NCBI GenBank assembly: GCA_963681505.1
Contig: OY811971.1
Location: forward strand, 23,017,462-23,081,461
Direction of reading: 5' to 3'
Length of the DNA stretch: 64,000 nt
Source: Eunapius fragilis
Lineage: Eukaryota; Porifera; Demospongiae; Spongillida; Spongillidae
Every line of letters starts with the position of its first letter. Positions within the stretch are counted from its first letter, which is position 1. The position numbers were made by a program, and so were the translations under genes. The notes beneath the pieces are model-generated. The model did no database searches and had not been told where the DNA came from. It saw only the letters and a program-made list of their open reading frames with translations. Below, in pieces: positions 53,308 to 64,000 of the stretch.

Positions 53308-54073
53308 TAAAGAAGTACACCGTTTAATGGTCATTGTGACATGTATATAGCAATAGTTAGTGTATCGCATGACAGCTTATAACTGGAAATTGCTGATACA
53401 TAATTATTTATATTTCAGGGCGTATCTATCTATATTGTATCAGTGGTATGAGCTGTGCAAGCAATTATAGAAGGACGAAGCGCACCAGCGCGAAGCATAC
53501 AATAATGCATGAGCTATGCAATACTGGCTATGCACATAAGTATTTTTTAAAGACCATAGAATTTAAATACACAGGTAAAAAACGCGTCAAATCCAAAAAG
53601 GATTTACCATGTGATTTTTAAAATCATACCCGATTGAATAGACTTCCAAATGATGAATCTAATAACGAATCCGTAAACGTTCTATATCTGATAATTACTC
53701 AGAATCATTAATGTGATGCATTAATGAGATACATTAATGAATCAAATACGATATTTTATATGGTTTTTGTATACAATTTCATGTAAAAAAAATCCCCTGA
53801 AAATTCTACCAAGCAATCAGCACCCGATTTCGCATGTGATTTTATTTTAAATCCCATTGCTATAATCTCGATATGGATTTAAAAGATTTGTCCTCAAATA
53901 ACATTGCAGATTTCATACATAACTAAGGTGCAAAACTTTGCATTTTCCAACCAATCCACCATTTAACTAGTGCTCTGGGTCATCTGACTTCCGAGGAACG
54001 ATCTTCCATGCCCATGTTACAGCTGAGCTCGCGATCAGTGGATCTGGATTAGGAAACATTAGGTCACTCCTAC
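53308..54073. other. Intergenic, nothing assigned
   Basis: AT-rich with no gene. TTAATGA/ATTAATG motifs recur at 53700-53745. Confidence 0.3.
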
Positions 54074-54270
54074 CGTCTGCCCTCTTTGCTCCACATGCAG
54101 TTTTTGGATAGCTTTCAACATTTCATCTGTGATATCTTCCCGATCGTCTACGTCGTCCAGTAGTACTGGCTTGACAGCAGCCCTCAGTATTCTTCAGTAT
54201 TCCTTCCGTATCTTATAGTTTACGTCTCCATTTTCCAGGGCGCCTCTTTAACTGCCTTTTCGCAAACATC
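54074..54270 (-). pseudogene. Decayed exon of an unidentified gene
   Basis: On the minus strand an acceptor (TTTCCTCTGCAG) leads to DVCEKAVKEAPWKMET, then a stop or frame change. It continues KPVLLDDVDDREDITDEMLK and AIQKLHVEQRGQT, ending at a donor CAGACG|GTAGGAGT. Splice signals and protein-like composition support a former exon. I do not recognise the family. Confidence 0.4.
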
Positions 54271-55164
54271 CTGCAGAGGAAATTATAATTTTATAGCATG
54301 GATCAGTTGAGCACTGAAATATTCTTTCACATACGTGAGTCATGCAATCGGTTTAATTCTTTTTTAACTCGGAGCGCCTACTTTGGCATGCGGTGTCGGC
54401 CTTTATAAGGACGGTAAATCGTCTGTTCAAATAGTGGTTCTATATAGCTAAAAAATGCATATACTCAACTTCATACAACTTCACTCTTCACCGACATAAT
54501 TTTCTTCTCGGGCGGCACAGCTATTTTTTGTTGAGGTTGCTCCGCACTGACTCTAGAAGGTTGGGCTCTAATGCAGTGCCAACGTTAGACTATATAGACA
54601 CACGAGGAAAGCACTAGTACTTCTTCACTGTTCTCGTAGAATGCGTTCTGTAAATTAAATTTGTCCGTAGAATGCACAAGACGTGTCATTGCTGCGTCTG
54701 TACGCTAACCAAGGAACATATGCTACGTCTCTTGCTCGTGTAAAGTCTTCGCCCGCGATCCGAGTTAGATGCGCTGACTATAAGAAGGTTCAATTCATGC
54801 ATAAGAAGGCCACTTAAAAACAACTATAGCTTACGTGTACAATCCCGGCCCTCATGCATAGCTCATTCACCGTCTTATCGTGCTAATCGAGGCAGTTGAC
54901 GGCGCTTTCGTGCATGCCAACGTTATCGTCCAATTCCCTTACTTTAGTCCCCAGACCTTCGAGACGGTTGGGCAGACGCATTGCTATCACAGGGCGGTTG
55001 TAAAAACTATGAGTCAGCACGCATGTGACAGTATACAGCGTTTAAATTTTGACAATGCATTAATGTGTCTGCAATTCCGTCTTTTTATAACACGTACCCC
55101 CAATTCAAACAAAATGCCTAAGAAATACTCTCACCATACGTGGGATTGTGCAAAGTGCTACATA

Positions 55165-55455
55165 TTGAGAAATTGGCGGTCAAAAGGATTACGCGGTACT
55201 CGGTCATTGCGAAATATTCAATGTCCAAGACAATCGTCATGTGCCACTAATCGTCAGTAGGCCGTGCCCAGACCTAGCTATTTTTGATGACCAATAATTA
55301 TTGAATTGTACTGACTTGACTTAGCATGCTCATGACCACATGTAGGAGTGACTAGGTTGCACTAATTATAATTGGGATTACATGTTACAAAGACGGAGGT
55401 GGCGATTACACAAAGGAGTTTGCCACGAACACTTCTTGTTAGGACTAATATTTGT
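55165..55455 (+). repeat. Dispersed repeat D, copy 2 (deleted)
   Basis: Starts GAGAAATTGGCGGTCAAAAG and ends AAAGGAGTTTGCCAC, with about 330 bp deleted relative to 33206-33900. The next bases (TTGTTAGGACTAATATTTG) match 39214-39232, so a third partial member lies near 39.2 kb. Confidence 0.65.
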
Positions 55456-55575
55456 TTTATGAAGGAATTGCTATTTCTAACAAAACTTTCATCCGTGGGG
55501 TACGCGGCCTTTAGGAAGAGGGGGGGTCGAATGTGGTTAATAGGTAACCTTACAATAACATAACATGCATCATAC

Positions 55576-55725
55576 GACAGGGGCGAATACAGGATTTTCG
55601 AAAAGGGGGGGTTTACAGGTCAGACCAGACCCGCGATAAGAAAAGCTGGGGTGTGTGTCTGTTATAAGTACGCATCAGGCCCCGAAGGGGGGACTGTACA
55701 CTTCAGGCCCTGTATCCACCACTAG
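55576..55725. mobile_element. Diverged family J-like element
   Basis: CAGGGGCGAATACAGGATTT at left and CAGGCCCTGTATCCACCACT at right, with a G run near 55603-55609. Non-coding. Confidence 0.45.
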
Positions 55726-56038
55726 ATTGGCACATTACTTGCACTGTACAACGACAATGGGAAAACATACTGGTTAGACTAAAAATAAATGTGGTATGCG
55801 TTTATGACAACACTATGCTAAAAATAAACGTGGTATGTGTTTATATGTCTATTGTCCTGACGGTCCAGAACCTGGGTGTACAGCAATAACGTTTTTACCG
55901 TTCAGTTGAAGGGATCTAGTTACACTGGATGCTACCGATAGAATTACCAACCTTCTGTGGGGGTTGATACTGTAGTTCGATAAACATGACCCAGTCTCGA
56001 AGCCATGGTGTAAGCAGAGAAGGAGGGGGTATGAATGA

Positions 56039-56061
56039 CCCCCCCCCCCCCCCCCCCCCCC
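56039..56061 (+). repeat. Poly-C tract
   Basis: About 22 C between the diverged J-like element and the second segmental-duplication copy. Confidence 0.85.
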
Positions 56062-57272
56062 TCCCTCCTCTAAGCGAGGTCACTTCAGCATTGAGTAAGT
56101 ATATACCGTACGGGACTAGTGCATGTGCAACATCTTGACAGTGTTGCTTTTCATGTATTCTTTGTTGCTTTTCGCATACATGTAGTTTTAATCCCTCTGA
56201 CCAGTACTCATCATCCTTCATAGTGTATACACTCTTCTTGCTTATGGTCGAAACACTAATTGCGTCATTGCTTTGAGCAAAACAGTGGTCTTGAGCACTA
56301 CACAATAAACGCTTGAAGCTCATCAGACAAGAGTGTAACCTACCGGGCCACCGCACCTACACACCACCACATGTACACAGACCATCACCTACACACTATG
56401 ATGACATACCAGTACACCTCACACATGTAGATACTCATTGGCAAAAAAAAATGACCAAATGGCTGGATGTTATATTATTACATGTACAGGCATCTGCACT
56501 CAACAGGTCAAGTTTTTATAAAGAGGGAAGGGAAAGTTTACATAATCACCCACAACTACCTATAAACATAGCTCTTATCTAAAAGACAAGCCTCCTACAT
56601 GTATCTGCATTCAGCCATTGTCCAAAGTTCCATACCAGCACCTTGTGTATAACTATCCACATTCACATGCACAGATCAAATCCAAATGCCAAGCACACCA
56701 CAAATCTACATGCATGCATCACATGAAGTCCGCAGAGCCTTGTAGCTACTTGATGACCACACAAAGCCTGCATGCAATGTCCCTTCTATTTGAGTTGTTG
56801 CTGAAGCTTTTTGTCATGGTGGCTGTATCACATTGATCATACAGCCATCTAGGGAGCATTTCATGTAGGAAAATTAAATAAAAAGAAACTGCTAGTGTTC
56901 TTGTTGATCACTACCCCTTTATGTTGGGCAGATGACCTCTGATAAGGGTAGGCTAAGAACACACCACATGTAAGGTAGAATTATGGGTACATGTATGAAG
57001 GGAACTGCATATGCTATCTTGTTGTTAATGTAGTACATGTCTTTGGTGTACATATGAGTTGGTGTATGGACATTTGCCATATTGTTGCCCCTCCTTGGCA
57101 ATAAGTGATACAACCTACAGAGTTGCGTCAGCAACATATCTTTAAATTCCCCCTCTAAGGTTTTCCTCAAAGAAACCCAGTGTGTGGGACTGTGTGCTGG
57201 TGGTAGTGTTCACTGTTATGATCACTGTTCTAGTGTGTGTTGATGTATAGAGCATTGGTGTGCATCTATGAA

Positions 57273-57382
<110 letters not shown>

Positions 57383-57627
57383 TGAATTAGACTCATGTTG
57401 GTCTAATAATGTGTAGGCTAGGTGGTTGGCCGGCTATATGCTGTGTGCTGGTGTGCCTGTGGGGTAACCTGGTGTGTACATGCTATTATCAAGGGATAAC
57501 AAGTGACACAGCCCATCATCAAGAAAAAACATTAGTGAGGGGGGGAGAGACATATGTTAAGTTGAAACTTTTAGGAGCACTTTATACCAAGCGAGCCAAT
57601 TCTGTGCATGGGTTGTGATATCCCTTC

Positions 57628-57778
57628 CAGGGCCGTAGCCTCCAGTCCGGCCATGGCCAGACCCGGTTATAGCCTAGCCAACTTCCAATTATTAAGTTAA
57701 TTATTAAATCCCTCATGGTCTCCCACCTTCACTCCCACCAATGGCCGGACTGTTTTATTTATCGTGGCTACTGCCCTG
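57628..57778. mobile_element. 151-bp hAT-like MITE, CAGGGCCGTAGCC end, 5-bp duplication
   Basis: Left end CAGGGCCGTAGCC, right end GTGGCTACTGCCCTG, subterminal CAGTCCGGCCATGG / AATGGCCGGACTG. CCTTC occurs on both sides. It is absent from the paralogous segment at about 41600. Confidence 0.65.
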
Positions 57779-58599
57779 CCTTCATAGGTAATGTACACAC
57801 TGTTGCTAGTGTGTGGTTGGTCGAGAATATGAGTTGGGTGTGTATGCTGATGGGAGGTCATATAATTGTGTATGCCAGGAGTGTACACTCATGTTGGAAG
57901 GGGTGAAAAATGTTATTTGATATGTGTTGGGGAAGTAATATAGAATTCTGAGTGTGACTGTGTTTTGTGAACTTGGAGTGCACACTTGTTAGTATCTGTG
58001 GATTATGTGTGTGATGATGAGTATACTACTGTGCAGGACAACATTAACTCACCTATATGCTTGATCACATGGTGGCCATGTTGCCCGAAGTTTGCTGAAA
58101 TCATACTAGCTGATGTTTCCCAGGTGTGATGAAGCCAGTATGCTAAAACCCAAGCACCATACAATGGTAGATGTAAAGAGCATATAGCATATACTTGTGG
58201 CATACATGTAAATACAAATTTATGCACCTAAAGAAGCCACATGACAAAATAATTTGAGCCTCACCGTTCCTTTCATAGCACGGACCACCCCTTATTAGGC
58301 CTATACGTCAGAAAATATGTGCACCTAACTTTTTACGGCTATATGTGCAGTACTTTAAGACAGTACAAACAGGTTGATCAATGGACGAGGTCATGATTCT
58401 GGCGGTATACTGCAGTTCCTGAATTGTGAGGTGGGGGAATTGGCTAGAAGGAGTAGAGTATGGGATCGCAGTCACCGGCCCCCATCGGTGTCAGCGCGTT
58501 AAGTTGTATTTTGGTGAACATGACGTGTACTATATCATATATGTAAGCATACATGTAGTACTGACGCATATCAGCCACTTCTGTAAGGTAACAGTAACA

Positions 58600-59723
58600 C
58601 AGTGACGCAGGGTTGCCGAAAGTCAGGCCAGGCTAGTCGACCTGAAGGTCAGGCCAGGGCTCCGGCCTGTGGCCTAAAAGGTCGACTCAATAAACTACAA
58701 TTATTAATATCAAGTTACATAATCATTAATTGGCTACAATTATTAAGAGACTAGCGTGTCACGGGCTGATTATCCGTCTCGCTGTTATTCGTCTCGCTAT
58801 TCATTTGCCAAATGAACAGTTGATCTACCCCCTTGCTCCTCTTTTTTTACTGTTTTACCAAATGTTGTATCTACCACCTGTTCTACCATACGGTTACTAC
58901 GCAACCTCCATAACATGTCCGCGCAATACAAATACTTCATGGAATTATTAGTAACTACTTCTTTTCGGCCTGTACTATGAAACTTGCGAGTGAGCCACCA
59001 CAATAGCGTTGCTTTAATTGTGACGGCCTGTACAGGCTGTAGGTTTTGTGGCAAGCATGGTCGCTAAGTACGCGTTGCTATGTAATTTTGTGTGGGAGGT
59101 GGTCGTTCGAGTTACGCGGACGTACGATGGAAATTATAGTATTAGATTACGTTTGTTGTTAACTGCGCAAATTCGAAGCCATCATTCATGAATACAGCCT
59201 CAGGCAGCTCCTCCTAGAATCAGATACCTTCCTTGTGTCTTCTACAAATCCAGACCTCTGGACAATTTAGTTATGTCTCACTTCTGCGCAATGCATGTAT
59301 AATCGTGTGAATGATTGTATAATTTACTTGCATAGCAATTACATGCATCTATAAGGGGTGTGTCCCGGCCCGAAACCCGACATTTCCGGCCGGGGTCCGG
59401 CCAGAAGGTCAGGCCTGAAAGGTCGGCCTGACAGGCCGGGCTGGCCTTCGGCAACCCTGCAGTGGCGTAGCGAAGGGGGGGGGGGGGGGGGGGGGGGGGG
59501 CACATATGAGGGGGCGCCGAAATAGACGAGAGATAATTAAATATCGAGTCAGCGAGAACTCACGAACGCATGGGCACTCGCCGCAGATACAGGGGGCAGT
59601 TGTAAACCCGTTCATGTAATATAAGGCTCCTCCCCTTCCCTCTTTTCCGCTAGGTACCCCCGCCCCGGGCGCCATTAGTGCATTATGTCCCTGGGCGCTC
59701 AACACACACTACGCCACTGACTG
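58600..59723. mobile_element. Outer hAT-like element (CAGTGGCGTAG ends), split by a nested hAT
   Basis: The element is flanked by an exact 8-bp repeat, CAGTAACA, at 58592-58599 and 59724-59731. The paralogous segment near 42806 has a single uninterrupted copy of this site (GTAACAGTAACAATGTGCC). The left end is CAGTG(A/G)CG, interrupted after 8 bases by another element; the body resumes CAGTGGCGTAGCGAAGG at 59460. The right end is CTACGCCACTG. A poly-G run follows the left end (59475-59500). The resident body is only about 260 bp. Confidence 0.8.
58608..59459. mobile_element. Nested hAT element, family H copy 2
   Basis: It starts CAGGGTTGCCGAAAGTCAGG and ends CTTCGGCAACCCTG, as at 2494-3235. 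It inserted 8 bp inside the outer element, giving the flanking pair CAGTGACG / CAGTGGCG (7 of 8 match). No hATC remnant was found here. Confidence 0.85.
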
Positions 59724-60157
59724 CAGTAACAATATGCCATTCTGCACTTAGTAACAATCCGCAATTGTGCATAACTAATGCTCCTTTACAAAAAAAAATG
59801 AGGTTGATCGTCTATGTACTAATTGATGCGCATCCATCCCTCGTCCAATGGGATGGGGCTGGCCTGAGGGGCATGCGAGTACGTACCGTGATCAAGTGGA
59901 TATGAATTTATTAACAAACGCTGCTTATTGTAGTTATTGAAGCTAACGGCAGTGTTAAAATTATAATTACCTGCGACAGTAATTAAATATTTGTCTTGAT
60001 TTTTGTATAACGATGCTTAATTCTAGATCTAGCGCACTGAAAAATACTATTTCTATTCAGACCAATTTTTAGTATGTTTTGAGTTTATTTAGAATTCAAT
60101 TTGAAATAAAATGCAAAATGACCGCTGATATATGGGCCATTTCTCCATATGAGCGAT

Positions 60158-61398
60158 CGACGGTATACCAACTCGTGCTCATCTGTACGAAGACATATGA
60201 TTATTTACAGTAATTTGCGCGCTTTCATGATGATCATTACTTAACTTCTATCGTGCTTCTGACAGCAGTGGGCATGTATTAGATTTTGATCATGAAAGTA
60301 GTTTAAACAGGCCAACCTTGTGGGAATGACAACTGCTGACATGATCCGATGAATGTTATGAATGTGTCACACTAAATCCTTGAAAACTATCATCACTGCA
60401 CTGAGTGGTAATTTACTTGAAAAATAATTCATGCATAGAAAATCGTGTATTGCAGACATCTGTATTGTAGAACGATACAAAATTATGGATTTTTGGTTAT
60501 TAAAAAAAAAATCGATTCCCAATCGGAAGCTAATTGTGTATAAAATCTAGCCTTCAATCAAGTATAATCTAGTAGAAAATCTTCAATAGATTTGTCAAAG
60601 GATTTATAAATCTATGCGAAATCAAAAACAGATAAATTTAACGGAAAATCAAGCACGAAACCACTCGTATGATTTAGAATATAAATATATCATAATTTGA
60701 TTCCAAATCAAACATATCCAGTACGCGTAAAATCGACCTCAAAAAGAAATAGAATATTCCACGCGTTTTTTTTTTCCAGTGATCTATATTTGTCGCTGCC
60801 TCGCAACGCTATGTTTTAAAATATTGTTTGACACCAGACGACACTTTGCAGCGTCTGTCATGGTATAAACCGTTATTAATTGACCCGGATCGTAAATATC
60901 TTCTAGCTATAAGCCAGGCTTCCGACGAACAGAGTGGGTTGTTGTAACGCGCCAGTTGGACTCAGCGGAAACGTATGGTTTTTGGGAACTAAAATATGAG
61001 CACATGTAGTTACCTCTCGTACCCTGTTCCATTGTGTTTCTTCTCTACCATCGCATATCGCACTTTCAAACAATTAATGATATTAACTCAGAATGTCAGG
61101 CGACCTTATAGTAACTTAATTAGCTTCTTTAATTTGGAGGAGAGACACGATTCTTCTATTCCTCTTGAACTGCATCAAATTGCCCCGCGGCTTCTGCAAC
61201 CAACCGCATGGTCTACGCATTTTCGCCACAAGGTGCTTGCCATAATCTCTTACTATTTCCTTACCGCAGCAACTGAACTTTATAATTGTTTTGACGCGTA
61301 TAACTTTATAGTGGGACATTCTCCGCGTGAGGGGGGTAATCCAGCTAGTAGATTATGTCCTGGGGGAACATAATCCGCAAACGAAAACTGTATTGAAG
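60158..61398. other. Intergenic; a weak open region at 60996-61373
   Basis: The interval is AT-rich. Open frames on both strands near 61000-61373 have protein-like composition but no recognised domain or splice context. A poly-G run follows at 61399-61425. Confidence 0.3.
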
Positions 61399-61440
61399 TG
61401 GGGGGGGGGGGGGGGGGGGGGGGGGTCTAAGATTTAATTC

Positions 61441-63586
61441 ATCACATGAAACCAACGCTTCGCTCAACATCAAGGTTATGCACTGGTGCTCCTTCTAGCT
61501 TATCTTGATCCATTGTTGAGAGGTTATGGGAGTTTTTATTGTAAGAACTATACCCAAATATCTCCCCCTTCTGTCTTTGAAATGCTTCTGCAAGAGCAGG
61601 TAGGATAACATTTAGTATCTTTAAAACTTGTGGTTTATACTCTTCACAAATTGCTTCTACATATTTCCAAAGCATACCTAGAATGTGTAAATTGGCTATC
61701 AGAGACAAATGTAAATGCAACCTTGTTCAAATTTAGGAGCTTACAGGGTTCAGTTTCCAGCAGGTCATGATAGAGCTGTCGAAAAGCTGGAATAAGTTTG
61801 GAATATGCCGTTGCAGTAGATGTTGTCAGTATCAAAAAAGGCTCTACTAAGTGCACTCCTAATAATGCAACAATACATAGCATCACTTTTTAGAAATTCG
61901 AGATCTAGAAAGCATCTTACAATGCATGCCAATTGGTTGGTCACATGCTGAAACTTGTCTAGAAAAGATGCATCATCATCAAAGTGATAAAGTGTAACTG
62001 TACATGCAAGTGGCAAACAATTAAACCGTTCATCTTTCAAGCTAACAGACAAGTTTTCTTAGGGGCTACATGCATGTCAAATTCCTGGGACTTGTTCCAG
62101 GGCTTATGATCAAAGTCATGGTTTATCAATTGAGTGATGCAATCAAGAGCTTGTTCTGTTACACTACAAGCAGTTGTTGTGGCATTCACAAGAAAATTTG
62201 CATATGTTTTATCATGTCCAATTGCATGCTCAAGCTGGGACCACTGCTTTACTATCACCCAATAAGGCATGGATGAACATTGCAAAACAGTTGATTAGGT
62301 ACTTTCTCTGTACCAAGCCCTTTTGCAACTAACAATTCAACATCTATATTGTGTGCTGTTTGATCAGAAATGAAAAACTCAATTCTCTCAAAAAGAACGT
62401 TTGCATCAACTCCACTAGCTGCTGATAGAATTTGCAAGGTTGATAGCTTTAACTCTGCAAGGTTAGTTTTAGACTCTGATGCGATGCTCATGGTAGGTAG
62501 AGCTCTATGCTTACCATTAATTATAATACCTTGCACTGTGAATGAGCCGGCCTCCTGTTTTTTAGAACCATCTTTTGCATATGTCATTGTAGATTGTTCA
62601 TCAGAGGATACAACCTCCTTCACTATTTCACTCAGTGCCATGGCTTCAATGCATTTTCCAACACCTCTAGCATTTTTCTTGTCAGGAAGAGTGTCTACAT
62701 CAATTTCATCTCATCATGATACTTCCAATTTCATCCAAACATTTTGTTTGCTGTGTCAACTATTGCAGTTTCTGCTTGGCTTTGTGACATATGAAAGCAA
62801 CTTTTCAGTTTGTCCACCACCTCATATTATTCTGGTCTCACCTTTTGAATACTGTATCTAACATGTTGAACTCGAAGTATTGCTACTCTTATCTTCCATC
62901 ATTTCTTTTTCTTTCTTCAAATTCAAATCCTCTTCTGCAACAGGTGTGTACAGCTCATCTGCACTATCACTAGTGTCTTCAGTACTTTCTGTACTCTCTG
63001 GCACATTCATTGGCTGTTCAGCATTTACAGAGTGCCACATCCTCTCTAGAGCAAATAGATCATTATTTTGCCTTGTCATTGTTTTGGTCCATTGAGTGGT
63101 GACATGGTCTTGACAATACATTTTTTCTCATTTACAAAAACATCCACTCATTTTCTGTCATCCTAACATCATAGAAATTCTCAAACTTTCTTCTTGACAA
63201 GCCTCTTCACAAAAAATGTCAAACATAGTTGCACTATCTTTATTGAACGTTAAGACTTTGCGTAACTTTGATTTTTTCTACTGTCCCTAGTCTGAAGCAG
63301 TTTCAAAAAATCCTTATACAGTTTGATAATGTGCTTTTTAATGTTCTTTGTTGAAATTGTATAGAGATTACAAAAAATCCAATGCTCCTGACACCAACAT
63401 ATCAGTAGCATCGCTTCTTGACCGTTGAGATTGTCCCGCGCGAAGAAGATAAAGCATAACTTCAATTACAGCCTTTTTTGTTGGCAAAACACCAAGAGAT
63501 AGGTCAGCAGATTCAAAGTAGTCCACACCTCCAAGGCATTTTCTCCCTCTAGATCTTGTTTCTACACACGCCATCTTTAGTTTCAT
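61441..63586 (-). pseudogene. Multiply broken ORF of a transposon-type multicopy family
   Basis: The minus strand preserves most of one long protein in collinear pieces. An N-terminal segment (MACVETRSRGRKCLGG, LGVLPTKKAVIEVMLYLLRA) is followed by a variable acidic segment (VPESTESTEDTSDSADELYT). A conserved core follows: MTYAKDGSKKQEAGSFTVQG, LKLSTLQILSAASGVDANVL, FFISDQTAHNIDVE, then LINHDFDHKPWNKSQEFDMH, RFNCLPLACTVTLYHFDD, LACIVRCFLDLEF and VALLGVHLVEPFL. The end is APVHNLDVERSVGFM, cut by poly-G. Stops and frameshifts occur near 63370, 62860, 62255, 62040 and 61880. The FFISDQTAHN and PWNK-type motifs recall uncharacterised, repeated proteins in cnidarians, sponges and fish that are probably transposases. 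The superfamily is not named with confidence. Confidence 0.6.
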
Positions 63587-64000
63587 TAATTCGCGGCAAA
63601 ACTATATACACGTGCAAACTTCAAGGGGTATGTGCACGGTTGTGAGGGGTTAAAATTCATTGAAATAAATCTTCACATTCAGTGTGACCCAGTACATATT
63701 TTCAGAGGGGTAGAAACTAAAAAATTAAAAAAGCAGACTCCCCCCCACTCCCCCCTCCCCGCAATCATCTAATCATCAACTGCCTCAATGCTAGACACGA
63801 GTTGCTTTGGGGAACTGAAGCAAGTAGCATTGGGCTCCAGGGGGGGGGGGGGGTTGAGGGAGGTCCTTAGCTTTACTTCTGACTGAGAGCTAATCTTGAC
63901 CAATTGGTGCCATAATGGGTGGTGCGATCCATAACACCATGATCTCCATGGTGACAATTCAGGGGAAGTTGTGCCACACATGCTAAGAAAACTTCCTGTC
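63587..64000. other. Intergenic end of window with poly-C/poly-G runs
   Basis: Poly-C-rich (63740-63765) and a poly-G run (63841-63853) resemble the family J clusters, but no element ends were located. No gene. Confidence 0.35.

Overview
The window reads as nuclear DNA from an early-branching marine animal. A demosponge is the best guess, but this is inference. The animal signs are a spliced CARD plus Death-domain adaptor gene, a rhodopsin-class seven-helix receptor, canonical GT-AG introns (one only 73 bp), TATA boxes and an AATAAA signal. There are no operons, ribosome binding sites, rRNA, tRNA or CRISPR. The sequence is AT-rich, gene-poor and packed with non-autonomous transposons, microsatellites and long poly-G/poly-C runs. 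One 200-base assembly gap lies at 18179-18378.

Layout. 1-9 kb: MITEs, a decayed hAT element with an exact 8-bp target duplication, then a three-exon CARD-Death adaptor gene with a perfect kappa-B site just upstream. Remnants of a second copy follow, including a Death-domain exon lying inverted inside a MITE. 9.9-13.7 kb: a large intronless minus-strand gene for a secreted beta-helix, multi-pass membrane protein. 15.4-16.7 kb: nested foldback elements. 18.4-23.4 kb: a giant inverted repeat (about 5 kb) with a 42-bp minisatellite at its centre. 25.1-26.9 kb: a TATA-driven gene for a secreted Tyr-Pro-Pro-Thr-Glu-Lys repeat protein. 27.6-33.3 kb: decayed transposon ORFs, foldback elements, and an inverted degraded copy of a two-gene cassette. 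34-40 kb: unassigned candidate exons and a reverse-transcriptase-type fragment. 40.4-43.2 kb: first copy of a segmental duplication (second copy 56.3-60.2 kb). 43.2-46.4 kb: the better-preserved cassette, with a charged 15-residue-repeat gene followed by a TATA-driven proline-rich gene. 47.7-48.6 kb: an NmrA-like oxidoreductase with bacterial-looking composition. 52.3-53.3 kb: the receptor gene. 58.6-59.7 kb: one hAT element nested in another, with the empty site preserved in the paralogous segment. 61.4-63.6 kb: a multiply broken transposon-type ORF on the minus strand.

The confident host genes (adaptor, beta-helix membrane protein, YPPTEK protein, NmrA protein, receptor) look independent. 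The strongest evolutionary theme is duplication followed by transposon-driven rearrangement: the adaptor locus, the charged-repeat/proline-rich cassette and the 40/56 kb segments all exist in two or more rearranged copies. Intron boundaries and family assignments were made by eye.
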